A stretch of DNA of 64,000 bases from Lewinellaceae bacterium. GTDB taxonomy: Bacteria > Bacteroidota > Bacteroidia > Chitinophagales > Saprospiraceae. The position numbers were made by a program, and so were the translations under genes. Where the stretch lies: NCBI GenBank assembly GCA_020636405.1, contig JACJXW010000005.1, forward strand, positions 1,116,001 through 1,180,000, in the 5' to 3' direction. Of this stretch, positions 1-9,604 are shown one piece after another. Each line of letters starts with the position of its first letter. Position 1 is the stretch's first letter. The notes beneath the pieces were generated by a model that had not been told where the DNA came from, made no database searches, and saw only the letters and a list, made by a program, of their open reading frames with translations.

Positions 1-218
1 TTATTTTTTGGATGATTGTTTTTTAATTATTTGATTATTAGCTTATTGTGATTTTGGCATGAGGCTTGCCATTTATTTAACAAGAAGAGGCCCGGACAAT
101 CCCGGCCACCGGCAACGAGGCTGGGAATGCTCCCCGTTCCATTATGCCGGGCAACCGGAGCCAGCTTTTTCAGCCACCTTAAGGCTAGAATACGGCTGCT
201 GCCGCTAAAAAAAACAAT
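1..218. other. AT-rich intergenic start of window
   Basis: The first ~90 bases are strongly AT-rich and the rest is GC-rich without a convincing reading frame. The minus-strand frame that crosses this stretch runs antisense into the ABC ATPase gene and shows no family signature. I see no tRNA, clear promoter or terminator. Confidence 0.4.
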
Positions 219-944
219 ATGATCCGACTGCGAGACATTGAAAGGTATTACCGCAACGGCCTGCGCAAGGCCTGGGTTCTCAACCAGATCAACCTGGACA
301 TCCAGGAGGGCGAGTTCGTCACCATCATGGGGCCCAGCGGCGCCGGCAAATCCACCCTGCTCAATATCATCGGTATGCTGGAAGAGCCCTCCGGCGGAGC
401 CTACCACTTTTTAAACGAACCTGTACATCAATTCAACGAGCGCAAACGCAGCGACTTGCACAAGGCCTATATGGGCTTTGTCTTCCAGGCCTACCACCTC
501 ATCGACGACCTGACCGTCTACGAGAACATCGAAACGCCTCTGCTTTACCGCAATGTAAAAAGTAAGGAGCGCAAGAGCATGGTCGCCGAGATCCTGGACC
601 GTTTTAACATTGTCGCCAAAAAAGACCTGTTTCCCGACCAGCTCTCCGGCGGGCAACAGCAGTTAGTGGGCGTTGCCCGCGCCGTGATCAGCAAACCGCG
701 CCTCCTGCTGGCGGATGAGCCTACCGGAAACCTGCACACCAAACAGGGAGACCAGATCATGGAGCTCTTCCGGGAGTTGAACGACGAAGGGGTTACCATC
801 ATACAGGTGACCCACTCGGAGCGCAATGCCTCCTTCGGTACCCGCATCATCGAACTGGTGGACGGCAACGTCCGCAGTGATGAGCAGGTCAGGCAGCCCT
901 CAGGCCAGGGCGATGGGCCGAAGGGGATGCCGAATGGGAAGTAG
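219..944 (+). CDS. ABC transporter ATP-binding protein (MacB/LolD type)
   Basis: Cytoplasmic ATPase subunit of an FtsX-type (type VII, mechanotransmission) ABC system, 241 residues, the usual length for the LolD/MacB-ATPase family. Walker A GPSGAGKS is at residues 38-45, the Q-loop Gln at ~90, the signature LSGGQQ at 142-147, Walker B LLLADEP at ~162-168 and the H-loop His at 199. The partner permease starts 134 bp downstream, so the two probably form one exporter that moves a substrate within or out of the envelope. The substrate cannot be told from sequence. The C-terminal ~25 residues are Gly/Pro/Gln-rich and probably unstructured. Family assignment is firm; substrate is unknown. Confidence 0.95.
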   Translation: MIRLRDIERYYRNGLRKAWVLNQINLDIQEGEFVTIMGPSGAGKSTLLNIIGMLEEPSGGAYHFLNEPVHQFNERKRSDLHKAYMGFVFQAYHLIDDLTVYENIETPLLYRNVKSKERKSMVAEILDRFNIVAKKDLFPDQLSGGQQQLVGVARAVISKPRLLLADEPTGNLHTKQGDQIMELFRELNDEGVTIIQVTHSERNASFGTRIIELVDGNVRSDEQVRQPSGQGDGPKGMPNGK

Positions 945-1077
945 TATTGAAGTCGGAAAGCGGAAGTCGGAAGGGGCTCCTCTCCAGGCACTTCCGGCCT
1001 CGCACGGCGCACTTGCCTTATCTCTTGTAAGAATTCACTGACACCCGATACCACAAATCAGGTCAAAATAAAAACCA
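945..1077. repeat. intergenic GAAGTCGGAA-type word repeat
   Basis: The gap between ATPase and permease contains the word GAAGTCGGAA repeated imperfectly around 951-985. The same word reappears at 34900-34935 between two hydrogenase genes. It is too short and irregular for CRISPR and is not coding. Confidence 0.5.
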
Positions 1078-3450
1078 ATGCTTCAACATTTCCTGGTGGT
1101 TACACTGCGCAATCTTCGCAGAGACATTGGCTACAGCCTCATCAACATTCTGGGGCTGGGCGTAGGCATTGCCGTTAGCCTGTTGCTTTTTTTCTGGGTG
1201 CGGTACGAGCTGAGTTACGACCGTTTTCATATCGATGCCGAGCGCATTTACCAGATTGCTTTCAGCTTTCCGGGAGAGGGCGGGCAGTACACTACCTGGA
1301 CGAGCGCGCCGGTGCTCTTTGCAGAGAAGATCGATGAATCCATTCCGGAGGCGGAAGCTGCGCTTGGCGTTTCTTTCCCCCGGGAATTATCTTTCCTGTT
1401 GGGCCAAACGCCTTTCAAAGAAGTCGGCCTCTATGTGGGCCCTGCCTTTCTTGGCCTTTTCAATTTCCCTTTGCTGGAAGGCAGCCGGGATGCCCTTTTT
1501 AGCCGGCCCGACGACATCGTCCTGACGGAGTCCCTGGCGGAGAAGTACTTCGGTGCCGGTTGGCGGGGCAACGCCATCGGGAAGACACTGGAGGCTGCCG
1601 AACAGGAGAAATATACGGTGACCGGCGTGGTGGCTGATCCACCCCCCAATTCCTCCCTGGAGTTCGGTTTTCTGCTCTCCACGGAGGAATACCTGCGCAA
1701 GAACCCCTGGGACAACCACTGGGGCAATTTCACTTCCCGCATCTTTGTCAAGGTGAAAGCCGGCACGGACATTCCGGCATTGGAAGACAAGCTGATCGCT
1801 CTTTTCCGAAAGTATAAAGACAATACCGAGGAGGGTACGGCCATTAGCCTTCTGGCATTAACGGGCCGCCACTTGTACAACAAACTGGAGAACGGCAAGC
1901 CAGTGGGTGGCCGGATCACTTATGTCCGCCTATTCATCGGAGCGGCAGCTTTCCTGTTGCTTATCGCCTGCATCAACTTTATGAACCTGGCCACGGCGCG
2001 CGCCACCCGGCGTTCGCGGGAGATCGGCGTGCGCAAGGTGGTGGGCGCCAGCCGGGGGCAGCTGGCGGGGCAGTTCATGAGCGAAGCCCTTGCCATCGCC
2101 TTGATCGCCACCGGAGTGGGCGTAGCCCTGGTGGAGTTGTTGAAACAACCCTTCCGGCAGATCACCGACACGGAGCTGGGTATCCGGTATCTGGAACCCG
2201 CAACGCTTCTTCTGATCCTGGGCACCGGGCTGGTGGCTGGCCTGCTTTCCGGCAGTTATCCGGCGTTTTTGTTGTCCTCCTTCCGGGCGGTCAATATTTT
2301 CCGGGGCAAGGAGGCGGGGCAGTTCAGCGGGGCCTCCCTGCGCAAGGGGCTGGTAGTGGTGCAGTTCCTGCTTTCCGCCTGCCTGATCGTCTGCGCCCTT
2401 GGCGTGCAGCGGCAGGTGAGTTATATCATGAACAAAAACCTGGGGCTGGACCGCGAAAATGTGGTGCAGATGCCCATGAACGGCGCTTTGTATGATAAAT
2501 TCCCAATCCTGAAGGAGGAACTGTCCGCTATACCGGGCGTCAAGGAGTTTACCGCTTCCAACCAGACGCCTTTTATGGTCAACAGCGAGACGCGCGACCC
2601 TGAATGGGACGGTAAGCCGGCTAACAGCCAGGTGGGTTTCCGCGTTCTGGAGGTGACCCCCGGTTTCGTAGAAACGATGGGCATTAAAATGCTTGCCGGC
2701 CGGGATTTTGACCCTGCCCGCCCCTCGGATACCCTGAACTTCATCGTGAATGAAACGGCGGCCCAGGCCATGAATATGGACGAGCCGGTAGGCCAGCGGC
2801 TGGAATTCTGGGGCCTGAAGGGGCAGGTCATCGGGCTGGCGCGTGACTTTCATCTCAATTCTTTGCATGATCCGATCGCTCCGCTGATCCTATACCTTGC
2901 CCGCGACGGCCGGACCGACAACCTTTATGTGCGCACCGAGGCGGGCCGCGCTCAGGAGGCTATTGCCGGCCTGGAAGCCCTCCATCGCCGGATGGTTCCC
3001 GATTTTTCCTTTGAATATTCCTTCCTGGATGAAGAATACAGCCGCATGTACAAAAGTGAAACAGCGATTGGCAAGCTGGCCTTTTACTTTGCCGCCGTCG
3101 CCATCTTGCTGTCCTGCATCGGCCTGTTCGGCCTGTCGGCTTTCATGGCGGCGCGGCGCACCAAAGAGATCGGCATCCGCAAAGTGGTGGGCGCCAGCGT
3201 AGCGAACATCGTAGGCCTGCTCTTCCAGGATTTCCTGAAGCTCATCCTGATCGGCTTCGTCATTTCGGTGCCCGTGGCCTGGTATTTGCTTTCAACCTGG
3301 CTGGACGGTTTTGCCTACAAAAGTAGCATCAGCGCCTATTTGTTCCTGGCCACCGCCGGGCTGATGGTGCTGGTGGCCTGGCTGGCGGTGGGTTACCATT
3401 CCATACGGGCGGCGCGGGCGAACCCGGTGAAGGCGTTGGGGGGGGAATAG
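1078..3450 (+). CDS. ABC transporter permease, FtsX/MacB family
   Basis: Inner-membrane permease of 790 residues with the double-module layout common in Bacteroidota. A first transmembrane helix (~residues 20-42) is followed by a periplasmic MacB_PCD domain, an FtsX three-helix block (~residues 285-400) containing REIGVRKVVGASRGQL, a second periplasmic domain, and a terminal FtsX block with KEIGIRKVVGAS. The C terminus ends in the typical RAARANPVKALGGE. It pairs with the ATPase gene directly upstream. Known family members export peptides or lipoproteins or transmit mechanical force; the role here is not predictable. Length is normal for the Bacteroidota ~790-810-residue class. Confidence 0.95.
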   Translation: MLQHFLVVTLRNLRRDIGYSLINILGLGVGIAVSLLLFFWVRYELSYDRFHIDAERIYQIAFSFPGEGGQYTTWTSAPVLFAEKIDESIPEAEAALGVSFPRELSFLLGQTPFKEVGLYVGPAFLGLFNFPLLEGSRDALFSRPDDIVLTESLAEKYFGAGWRGNAIGKTLEAAEQEKYTVTGVVADPPPNSSLEFGFLLSTEEYLRKNPWDNHWGNFTSRIFVKVKAGTDIPALEDKLIALFRKYKDNTEEGTAISLLALTGRHLYNKLENGKPVGGRITYVRLFIGAAAFLLLIACINFMNLATARATRRSREIGVRKVVGASRGQLAGQFMSEALAIALIATGVGVALVELLKQPFRQITDTELGIRYLEPATLLLILGTGLVAGLLSGSYPAFLLSSFRAVNIFRGKEAGQFSGASLRKGLVVVQFLLSACLIVCALGVQRQVSYIMNKNLGLDRENVVQMPMNGALYDKFPILKEELSAIPGVKEFTASNQTPFMVNSETRDPEWDGKPANSQVGFRVLEVTPGFVETMGIKMLAGRDFDPARPSDTLNFIVNETAAQAMNMDEPVGQRLEFWGLKGQVIGLARDFHLNSLHDPIAPLILYLARDGRTDNLYVRTEAGRAQEAIAGLEALHRRMVPDFSFEYSFLDEEYSRMYKSETAIGKLAFYFAAVAILLSCIGLFGLSAFMAARRTKEIGIRKVVGASVANIVGLLFQDFLKLILIGFVISVPVAWYLLSTWLDGFAYKSSISAYLFLATAGLMVLVAWLAVGYHSIRAARANPVKALGGE

Positions 3451-3469
3451 GGCGTGTTTTCGTGTTTGG

Positions 3470-3907
3470 GTGCATTCGTGCATTCGTTACCACACGGCAA
3501 AAGAAAAAGCATGGGATTCCCCTAGTTATATACTGTCCCGGGCGGCCTACCTGGCCATCCTGATCGCCTGCCTGGGCCTTTTCGGCATCGGTGCGACCCT
3601 CACGGCCGTCCTAAGAGCCAAGGAGGTCGGCGTGCGCAAGGTGCTGGTGGCCAGCGCGGCGCAGCTGGACTTCACCCTGGACAACCCCATTACCCTGATG
3701 GTGTTGCTGGCCAGTGTGGCCACCGCCTCTGTCGCCTACCTGCTGATGCAGCGCGGGTTGCAGGGTTTTGCTTTTCACATAGCCATCAATCCTGCCTGGT
3801 TCCTGCTGGCGACAGTACTGTCTATGACGTTGGCCTGGTTGTCGGTGAGCCGGCAGTCGCTGAAGGCGGCACGGGGGAATCCGGTGGAGTCGTTGCGGTA
3901 TGAGTGA
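3470..3907 (+). pseudogene. FtsX-type permease C-terminal remnant
   Basis: Only the last FtsX block of a permease is left: a first helix (LAILIACLGLFGIGA), the coupling motif AKEVGVRKVL, then a shortened linker where about 20-25 residues of the usual second helix are missing, and the canonical ending ARGNPVESLRYE. There is no N-terminal helix, no periplasmic domain and no good start; the open frame begins at a GTG inside a low-complexity stretch (GTGCATTC repeats). It sits 19 bp after an intact permease and most likely is the remains of a second permease gene with an internal deletion. A functional mini-protein cannot be excluded but is unlikely. Confidence 0.75.
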
Positions 3908-3999
3908 ACCTTCACAACCCTTTTCTCTCAGGCAATAGCCGCCTGCGTCTCGCAATGTTTTTTCGACAAAATATTTAGGCTGGCCATGCAAGAAGGATG

Positions 4000-4028
4000 G
4001 ATAAATCAGTATATTCACTGAATTTATC
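4000..4028. repeat. inverted repeat upstream of RHS gene
   Basis: Arms GATAAATCAGT (4000-4010) and ACTGAATTTATC (4017-4028) pair with one bulged base around a 6-nt loop. It lies 27 bp before the RHS start codon and could be an operator, or the terminator of the preceding remnant. The arm sequence resembles the ACTGATTTAT arms at 49213-49308. Confidence 0.4.
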
Positions 4029-4054
4029 ACCTAAAACCGACTATCGGCACAAAT

Positions 4055-7000
4055 ATGGTTACTGTGAGAGCAGTTAAATCCTTCCGCACCCTTTCCTTTC
4101 TTTTTCTTTTATTGTATTCAAGTTTAGTTTCAGCACAAAACCCCAGAGATGGATCATGCCCCAACGATGTCGGCCGAAATTGGATCTCATCCCGTTTGTT
4201 TGACGGGAATGGCAATGTGATCTCAGAAAACCGGACCTATTCAGATTATTTGGGCAGGCCCACTCAAACTCAGGCCCGTTTATTTTCCGAACAAAATGTA
4301 ATAGCCACGCAGACGGTTTACGATGCCTTTGGAAGAAGCGTAATGCAAACTTTATCCGCGCCGGCCAATCAAAGAGAATTATGTTATAAAAGTGATTTTA
4401 TCACCAACGCCAGCGGATCGGATTATAGCTATAGCGATTTTGACATTCCGAACAATTTTGCCAACCCCAGCCTCATCGGGCAGGGAGAAGTCGATAATCC
4501 CAAACCGGTTGCCTCCGGTCTGCCGGGTATAAATCCAGGAACGCTGGGCTGGTACTACAGCAATAATAACTCTATCGAGCCTTTTGTGCCCGCGAGCGGC
4601 TTCCCTTATTCCCGTACCGAGTTCGACGACAATAACGGGGGGGTAGTAAAAAGAACTTCCCTGGCAGGGGAGGTGTTAAAGATGGGTGGCGGCCACGAAT
4701 CGCATACCTATACCATGCCGGCATCCGGCGAATTGAGGTATGTATACGGAATAGTCAATGGCTGGGAAATAGAGGAGGTTTTTGAGATTGACAATTACCC
4801 GGATTTTGCCGAAGGGCATGTGATCAGCAACTTTCAGCCGGAGATAAAAGCGGTAAAAACCATTGCCGTTGATCAAAACGGAATAGAAACCGTTGTCTTT
4901 TATGATGCTGACGGAAATCTGTTGGCCACCTGTTTAAGCGGACAGGAAAATGGCGAGAACGTCCGGGTACTGCACGTCATGTCTATTATCAAACCGGGAA
5001 TCGCAGAACAACAATATACTGATATTCACTTACCCCAGGGCTGTGAGGGTTCATTGACGCTCCCTAATTCGGGAAATACATCCCCTGCTACTCCTATCCC
5101 GACGATCACCTACCATATTTTTGACCTGAAAAAGGGGAAATACATTGATTTTGGAGGCACACCAGATTTTACCGGCACCAATCCGGGATTGCCCCCCGGC
5201 TTTTACCGGATCATTTATAAGCAGGGCGCCACGCTTTCCGAATTACAGGTGAAATATGATGTAAACTATTACGGTTTCTCCATTAACTATTTTGATAAAG
5301 CCGGCCGGCTGAAAATGTCGATCCCTCCGGCGGGCATTGACCTGTCCTACAATCCGAATAAATTGACCACCCATTTATCGGCCTCAAAAAATATTCGATA
5401 CGTACCTGGCCCATCTGCTGGCAACCCGGATTGGAGCCTGGATGCAACTAGCCCGGATCACGTATTATCTGCCGTCATCATTCCAGCTGTCAGCCCCGAA
5501 GTACAAATAACCAACCTGCAGGTCGCCTTGTCGAGAAATCCGGTGATCAGCCATACCTTTGCCGTTGCCGGGCCGCGGATTTTGGTCCAGGATCATTGGC
5601 CGGCCACCCTGTTCAATCAACCATTAGACGTGGGCGATCCTGTAGGAGGAGGCAATTCCCCGCCGGATCCACCGATCGGAGGGGCGGTTTACTCCACCAT
5701 TTATACCCTGAAATTCGATGTGGTAGATCAGAACAATGACGTCATTGCTCAAAATAAGGTTTTAAAAGCCTTCCGCACCATTACTACTACCGGCCTTGCC
5801 GGCCAACCCTCCCATGAATCCTGGACATTCAGTAGCCCGGAGACGGCAATCGTCCCTCCCCTGGCCAGCAATACAACGAGCCGGATAGATGTCGTCGTTA
5901 CTTCCCTGACAGCGCAGGCGGTAGCCCAGGGCGCCATAAACATCCCGCTCCACCCTGTCTCGCTCGATAATGCACTGAATGCGTTGAAACTATCCTTGTT
6001 TTCCTCAACCGAAAGATTGCCGGGCATACCCGTTCACGCTATGCCTGAGGTATATGACTACAATTCCCTGGGGTGGTTGTTGTCCTTCACTAGCCCGGAC
6101 GAAGGCAAAACGGAATTTGTTTACAAGAAAGACGGGAGCCTTCGATTCAAGCAGAATGCCGTCCAAAGGTCAGGGAACCGCAATAAGCTGATGCAAAAAT
6201 TTTCCTATGTCAACTATGATGCTTTCAACCGGGTGGTTGAAACAGGCGAATATGACCCGAGCCTGGCCGGGACGCCTCCAAACTCGGAAGGAGTGGCTAT
6301 CAGCGATCTCTATTTTGAAAACTATTACGATTTCAGCAAAAACATTGCCGGCCCGCCATCCGCTTCTAAAAGCATTCACCGGGTAGTGGACAATAGGTGG
6401 GCGGTCGACCCCGCCCGATGCACTCACCAAAACTACCTGGCCTATGACCTGGCTGACCCCGATTTTTATGCAAAGACAGGTTTGCCCGCATCGGTTTACC
6501 AACCATCATTTACCTGGGGCAAAGTGGCAAAAACCTGGAACCGGGAGCAAACCACCTGGTACAGCTACAATGAATTGGGCCAATTGGCCTGGATGGTGCA
6601 GCGCATTGAAAACATGCCAAACGGCCATTTGAATTATTCGGTTAAGACCCTCCATTACAAGTACGATTTCAACGGAAATGTGCTTGAAGTCAACTACCAA
6701 AAAGAAGTACTTGCTGAAAATTTTGTCCATTACTATACCTACGATGCCGATAAGCGCCTGCAGAAGGTAGAGACTCGACAGGGCGGCCATCCGAAAGAAG
6801 AGCAGGCCGCCTATTTTTATTACCAACACGGCCCGCTAAAGCGTGTGGAACTGGCGGATAAGCTGCAAGGTGTCGATTATGTGTATACCATTAACGGCTG
6901 GCTGAAATCCATTAATGCGCCCGAGTTGAATGAGCGCGATCCCGGACAGGACGGCGCCGTCAACAGCAGCCATCCTACTCCGAAGGACCTCTTTGGGATG

Positions 7001-9550
7001 ACGCTTGATTATTTTTCCGGTGATTATTCCCGGCCCGGTTCCTACATCCAAACCTACGATATTCCGGACGATCCTTCCCTGCCATTGCCCCTTCCATCAC
7101 CGGTGGAGGGGAACCCCAAAAACCTGTATAACGGCCTGGCCAAGGGCCAGCGCTGGCAAACGCAAAAGCCCGCAGCCGGCTCCGGTTTAACCTTTGTTGG
7201 CAATCCGTTGATGTATGGCTATCAGTACGACAAAAAATATCAACTGACGGACGCTACATTTGGCGCCATCACTTTCGAAGGCGCCCAGAATCAACCGGGC
7301 CTGCCCCCCGGGAGCGCGGAGCCTTTCGGTTATTACGGGCCCTTGTTTGCGGCAACGGAAGAGTACAACGTATCCGGCATTCGCTATGACCTGAACGGCA
7401 ATATCGAATCGCTAAACCGGAACGCCTATGTTCACAGCCCAGGCACTGCCGGATTAGACCTGGACCGGCTCACCTACAACTATGCGCCCCATTCCAATCA
7501 ACTGCTCAGCGTGAGCGATGCCGTTCCCGCCAATCACTATGCCGCCCTTGACTTTAAATCCGGGCAAGGCCCGTACAACTACATCTATAATGAAATTGGA
7601 CAGTTGACGGCGGATGTTAATGAAGGGAATTACTATGAGTACGACCCGGCGGGTAATGTTACCGCCGTTTACAGTGACGCCGGCCAAAGCGTGATCAAGG
7701 CCCGTTTCCTCTATAACGACAAAGGGGCTCGCTTGAAGAAAACCAACGCTGCCGGAGACGAAACCTGGTACATTCGCGATGCCGACGGCAATGTATTGAG
7801 CATTTATGAAAAACCGGCGGGCGGCCCTATCCGGCAGGCGGAGGTGGGTATTTTTGCCGCAAGCCGCATCGGAGTATACGACGTACAGGCCAACCAGGCC
7901 AGCTACGAACTCAACGACCACCTGGGCAATGTGCGCACTACCTTTTCAAAACAGGCCTATTATACGCCCTCGACCAGTTTTGAAGGCGACGGAGAGGACG
8001 ATCACCTGTTTAATTTTCAACCCGGCCTCGACCATACGCAGGCCCGTACAGGAGGCAGTTCTGTTAAAGTGGTGTTCCCCGCGCAGCAATACGGAGCGGG
8101 GATCAGGATAAAAGTTACCACCGGGCAAAAGATCAGCGCCAGTATTTATTCCAAATACCTGTCGGGCGGCGCTCCCAACGCCATGCTCGTATTTTCGCTG
8201 GACAATGCCTCCGGCAATTTAGACTGGAGATCGCAGCGCGTTGGCGGAGCTGCTTCTACCTGGAACCTATTGGCCTTTCCTGCCTACACCGTCGCCGTCA
8301 ATGCTGCCGACATGTGGCTGAGCATCTATCCCTGGAACCCGGACGCCGGTTCCATCCCGGTGTGGTTCGATGACCTGTCCGTGGCCATCACCCCCAACAG
8401 CCAGGGGGAAGGCGGCTATCTGAAACCGGTACAACAAAGCCTTACCGATTATTATCCCCATGGCGGCCTCATACCGGGGCGCGAGTATGTTGCCGGAAGC
8501 CATTACCGTTATGGCTATCAGGGGCAATATTCCGAGAAGGACCCGGAGACCGGATTCAACAGTTTTGAGCTGCGAATGTGGGACGGCCGCCTGGGGCGGT
8601 GGATGAGCCCCGACCCGTACCGGCAGTACTTCAGCCCATATCTGGGGATGGGGAATAATCCTGTTAGCAACATTGATCCTAGTGGAGGATACAATCCCGA
8701 TTGGTTTATTCCTGAAGGAGGGAGCCCTTCACAAGCCAAATGGATTGATAATGCAGGCCCGGAACAAACACCAGCAGGAATGGAATGGTTGGGGGCATTT
8801 GGCTACACTTTTGGCCCGATGAACTTAAATGCTGTTGAAGTCAGTAGTTACAGGTTTACAACCTTGTCTTTTTCTACCGTACAAAATGTGGCTAAGGATA
8901 ATACTTTTGTATCCGGGAGCCTTAGGCCCAATAGTTGTAATTGTCCAAATTACTATGAGGAAAAGCTCTCCGGGCTTACCATTTTTAATGCAGATTGGTG
9001 GTACTACACAGCCGAAAAATTTGACTATGATTATTATGGAAAACAGCCTCCCGCAGCGGTTAAATTTATAGCGGGGATGAATCCTTTGGTTTCGGGCTAC
9101 AATGTAGGAAACGGATTGTTGGGCAACGGAGAAAATATTTTTGGGGAGCCGCAAAGTGGTATAGGAATAGCATTAAACGCTGTTAATACGGTAATGCCTT
9201 TTACTGGAGGCGTAATTACTACACAAGAAGGATTCTTATTGGGAGGGGTGAAAATAAAAGCGCCGTTCGATATCCCGGTACAAAGATTTGGGGGGGTCGA
9301 AGGGTATAAACCTTGGGGCATTTATGTTGGATCCAATAAAATTATTGCGAGAAACTTTTTTGCCATTAAGCCAGGTTGGAATGATCTAAGCATATATACG
9401 ACGGGATACATTCCAAAAGGGACTCCAATTAAATTTGGAGTAGTTGGCCCTCAGTTAGGAGGCAGGTTTGGAGTTTATCCTGGAGGGCTCCTTCAATTCA
9501 ATGCGGATTCTAAATATGTACTTGGCCGCTCAACTAGGTTGGGCCTTTAA
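4055..9550 (+). CDS. secreted RHS/YD-repeat protein with variable C-terminal tip
   Basis: Giant exported protein of 1831 residues. It begins with a Sec signal peptide (hydrophobic run LSFLFLLLYSSLVSA, residues ~13-27). An N-terminal region with DYLGRPTQTQ and YDAFGRSV motifs matches the Bacteroidota RHS type. YD repeats (YDADKRLQKV, YDLNGNIESL, YEYDPAGNVTA) fill the middle. The RHS-core hallmark lies at ~1485-1545, including DPETGFNSFELRMWDGRLGRW, MSPDP and NPVSNIDPSGG. The last ~287 residues (nt ~8690-9550) form a tip of unlike composition. In RHS proteins the repeats build a hollow beta-cocoon around a C-terminal, often toxic, tip. The tip's activity is not recognised; a Gly-rich YPGG..QF stretch near the end is only faintly like TNT-type NADases. 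The next gene starts 54 bp downstream. Confidence 0.9.
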   Translation: MVTVRAVKSFRTLSFLFLLLYSSLVSAQNPRDGSCPNDVGRNWISSRLFDGNGNVISENRTYSDYLGRPTQTQARLFSEQNVIATQTVYDAFGRSVMQTLSAPANQRELCYKSDFITNASGSDYSYSDFDIPNNFANPSLIGQGEVDNPKPVASGLPGINPGTLGWYYSNNNSIEPFVPASGFPYSRTEFDDNNGGVVKRTSLAGEVLKMGGGHESHTYTMPASGELRYVYGIVNGWEIEEVFEIDNYPDFAEGHVISNFQPEIKAVKTIAVDQNGIETVVFYDADGNLLATCLSGQENGENVRVLHVMSIIKPGIAEQQYTDIHLPQGCEGSLTLPNSGNTSPATPIPTITYHIFDLKKGKYIDFGGTPDFTGTNPGLPPGFYRIIYKQGATLSELQVKYDVNYYGFSINYFDKAGRLKMSIPPAGIDLSYNPNKLTTHLSASKNIRYVPGPSAGNPDWSLDATSPDHVLSAVIIPAVSPEVQITNLQVALSRNPVISHTFAVAGPRILVQDHWPATLFNQPLDVGDPVGGGNSPPDPPIGGAVYSTIYTLKFDVVDQNNDVIAQNKVLKAFRTITTTGLAGQPSHESWTFSSPETAIVPPLASNTTSRIDVVVTSLTAQAVAQGAINIPLHPVSLDNALNALKLSLFSSTERLPGIPVHAMPEVYDYNSLGWLLSFTSPDEGKTEFVYKKDGSLRFKQNAVQRSGNRNKLMQKFSYVNYDAFNRVVETGEYDPSLAGTPPNSEGVAISDLYFENYYDFSKNIAGPPSASKSIHRVVDNRWAVDPARCTHQNYLAYDLADPDFYAKTGLPASVYQPSFTWGKVAKTWNREQTTWYSYNELGQLAWMVQRIENMPNGHLNYSVKTLHYKYDFNGNVLEVNYQKEVLAENFVHYYTYDADKRLQKVETRQGGHPKEEQAAYFYYQHGPLKRVELADKLQGVDYVYTINGWLKSINAPELNERDPGQDGAVNSSHPTPKDLFGMTLDYFSGDYSRPGSYIQTYDIPDDPSLPLPLPSPVEGNPKNLYNGLAKGQRWQTQKPAAGSGLTFVGNPLMYGYQYDKKYQLTDATFGAITFEGAQNQPGLPPGSAEPFGYYGPLFAATEEYNVSGIRYDLNGNIESLNRNAYVHSPGTAGLDLDRLTYNYAPHSNQLLSVSDAVPANHYAALDFKSGQGPYNYIYNEIGQLTADVNEGNYYEYDPAGNVTAVYSDAGQSVIKARFLYNDKGARLKKTNAAGDETWYIRDADGNVLSIYEKPAGGPIRQAEVGIFAASRIGVYDVQANQASYELNDHLGNVRTTFSKQAYYTPSTSFEGDGEDDHLFNFQPGLDHTQARTGGSSVKVVFPAQQYGAGIRIKVTTGQKISASIYSKYLSGGAPNAMLVFSLDNASGNLDWRSQRVGGAASTWNLLAFPAYTVAVNAADMWLSIYPWNPDAGSIPVWFDDLSVAITPNSQGEGGYLKPVQQSLTDYYPHGGLIPGREYVAGSHYRYGYQGQYSEKDPETGFNSFELRMWDGRLGRWMSPDPYRQYFSPYLGMGNNPVSNIDPSGGYNPDWFIPEGGSPSQAKWIDNAGPEQTPAGMEWLGAFGYTFGPMNLNAVEVSSYRFTTLSFSTVQNVAKDNTFVSGSLRPNSCNCPNYYEEKLSGLTIFNADWWYYTAEKFDYDYYGKQPPAAVKFIAGMNPLVSGYNVGNGLLGNGENIFGEPQSGIGIALNAVNTVMPFTGGVITTQEGFLLGGVKIKAPFDIPVQRFGGVEGYKPWGIYVGSNKIIARNFFAIKPGWNDLSIYTTGYIPKGTPIKFGVVGPQLGGRFGVYPGGLLQFNADSKYVLGRSTRLGL

Positions 9551-9604
9551 CCTAAAGTTAATTTTCGAAACCTCTTTTTATGGCAATCGAAAAACCAAAC
9601 CATA

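Noticed and set aside
9400..9550. TNT-type NADase toxin at the RHS tip
   Set aside because: Only a Gly-rich YPGG..QF stretch is reminiscent; the catalytic residues could not be located, so no toxin class is assigned.
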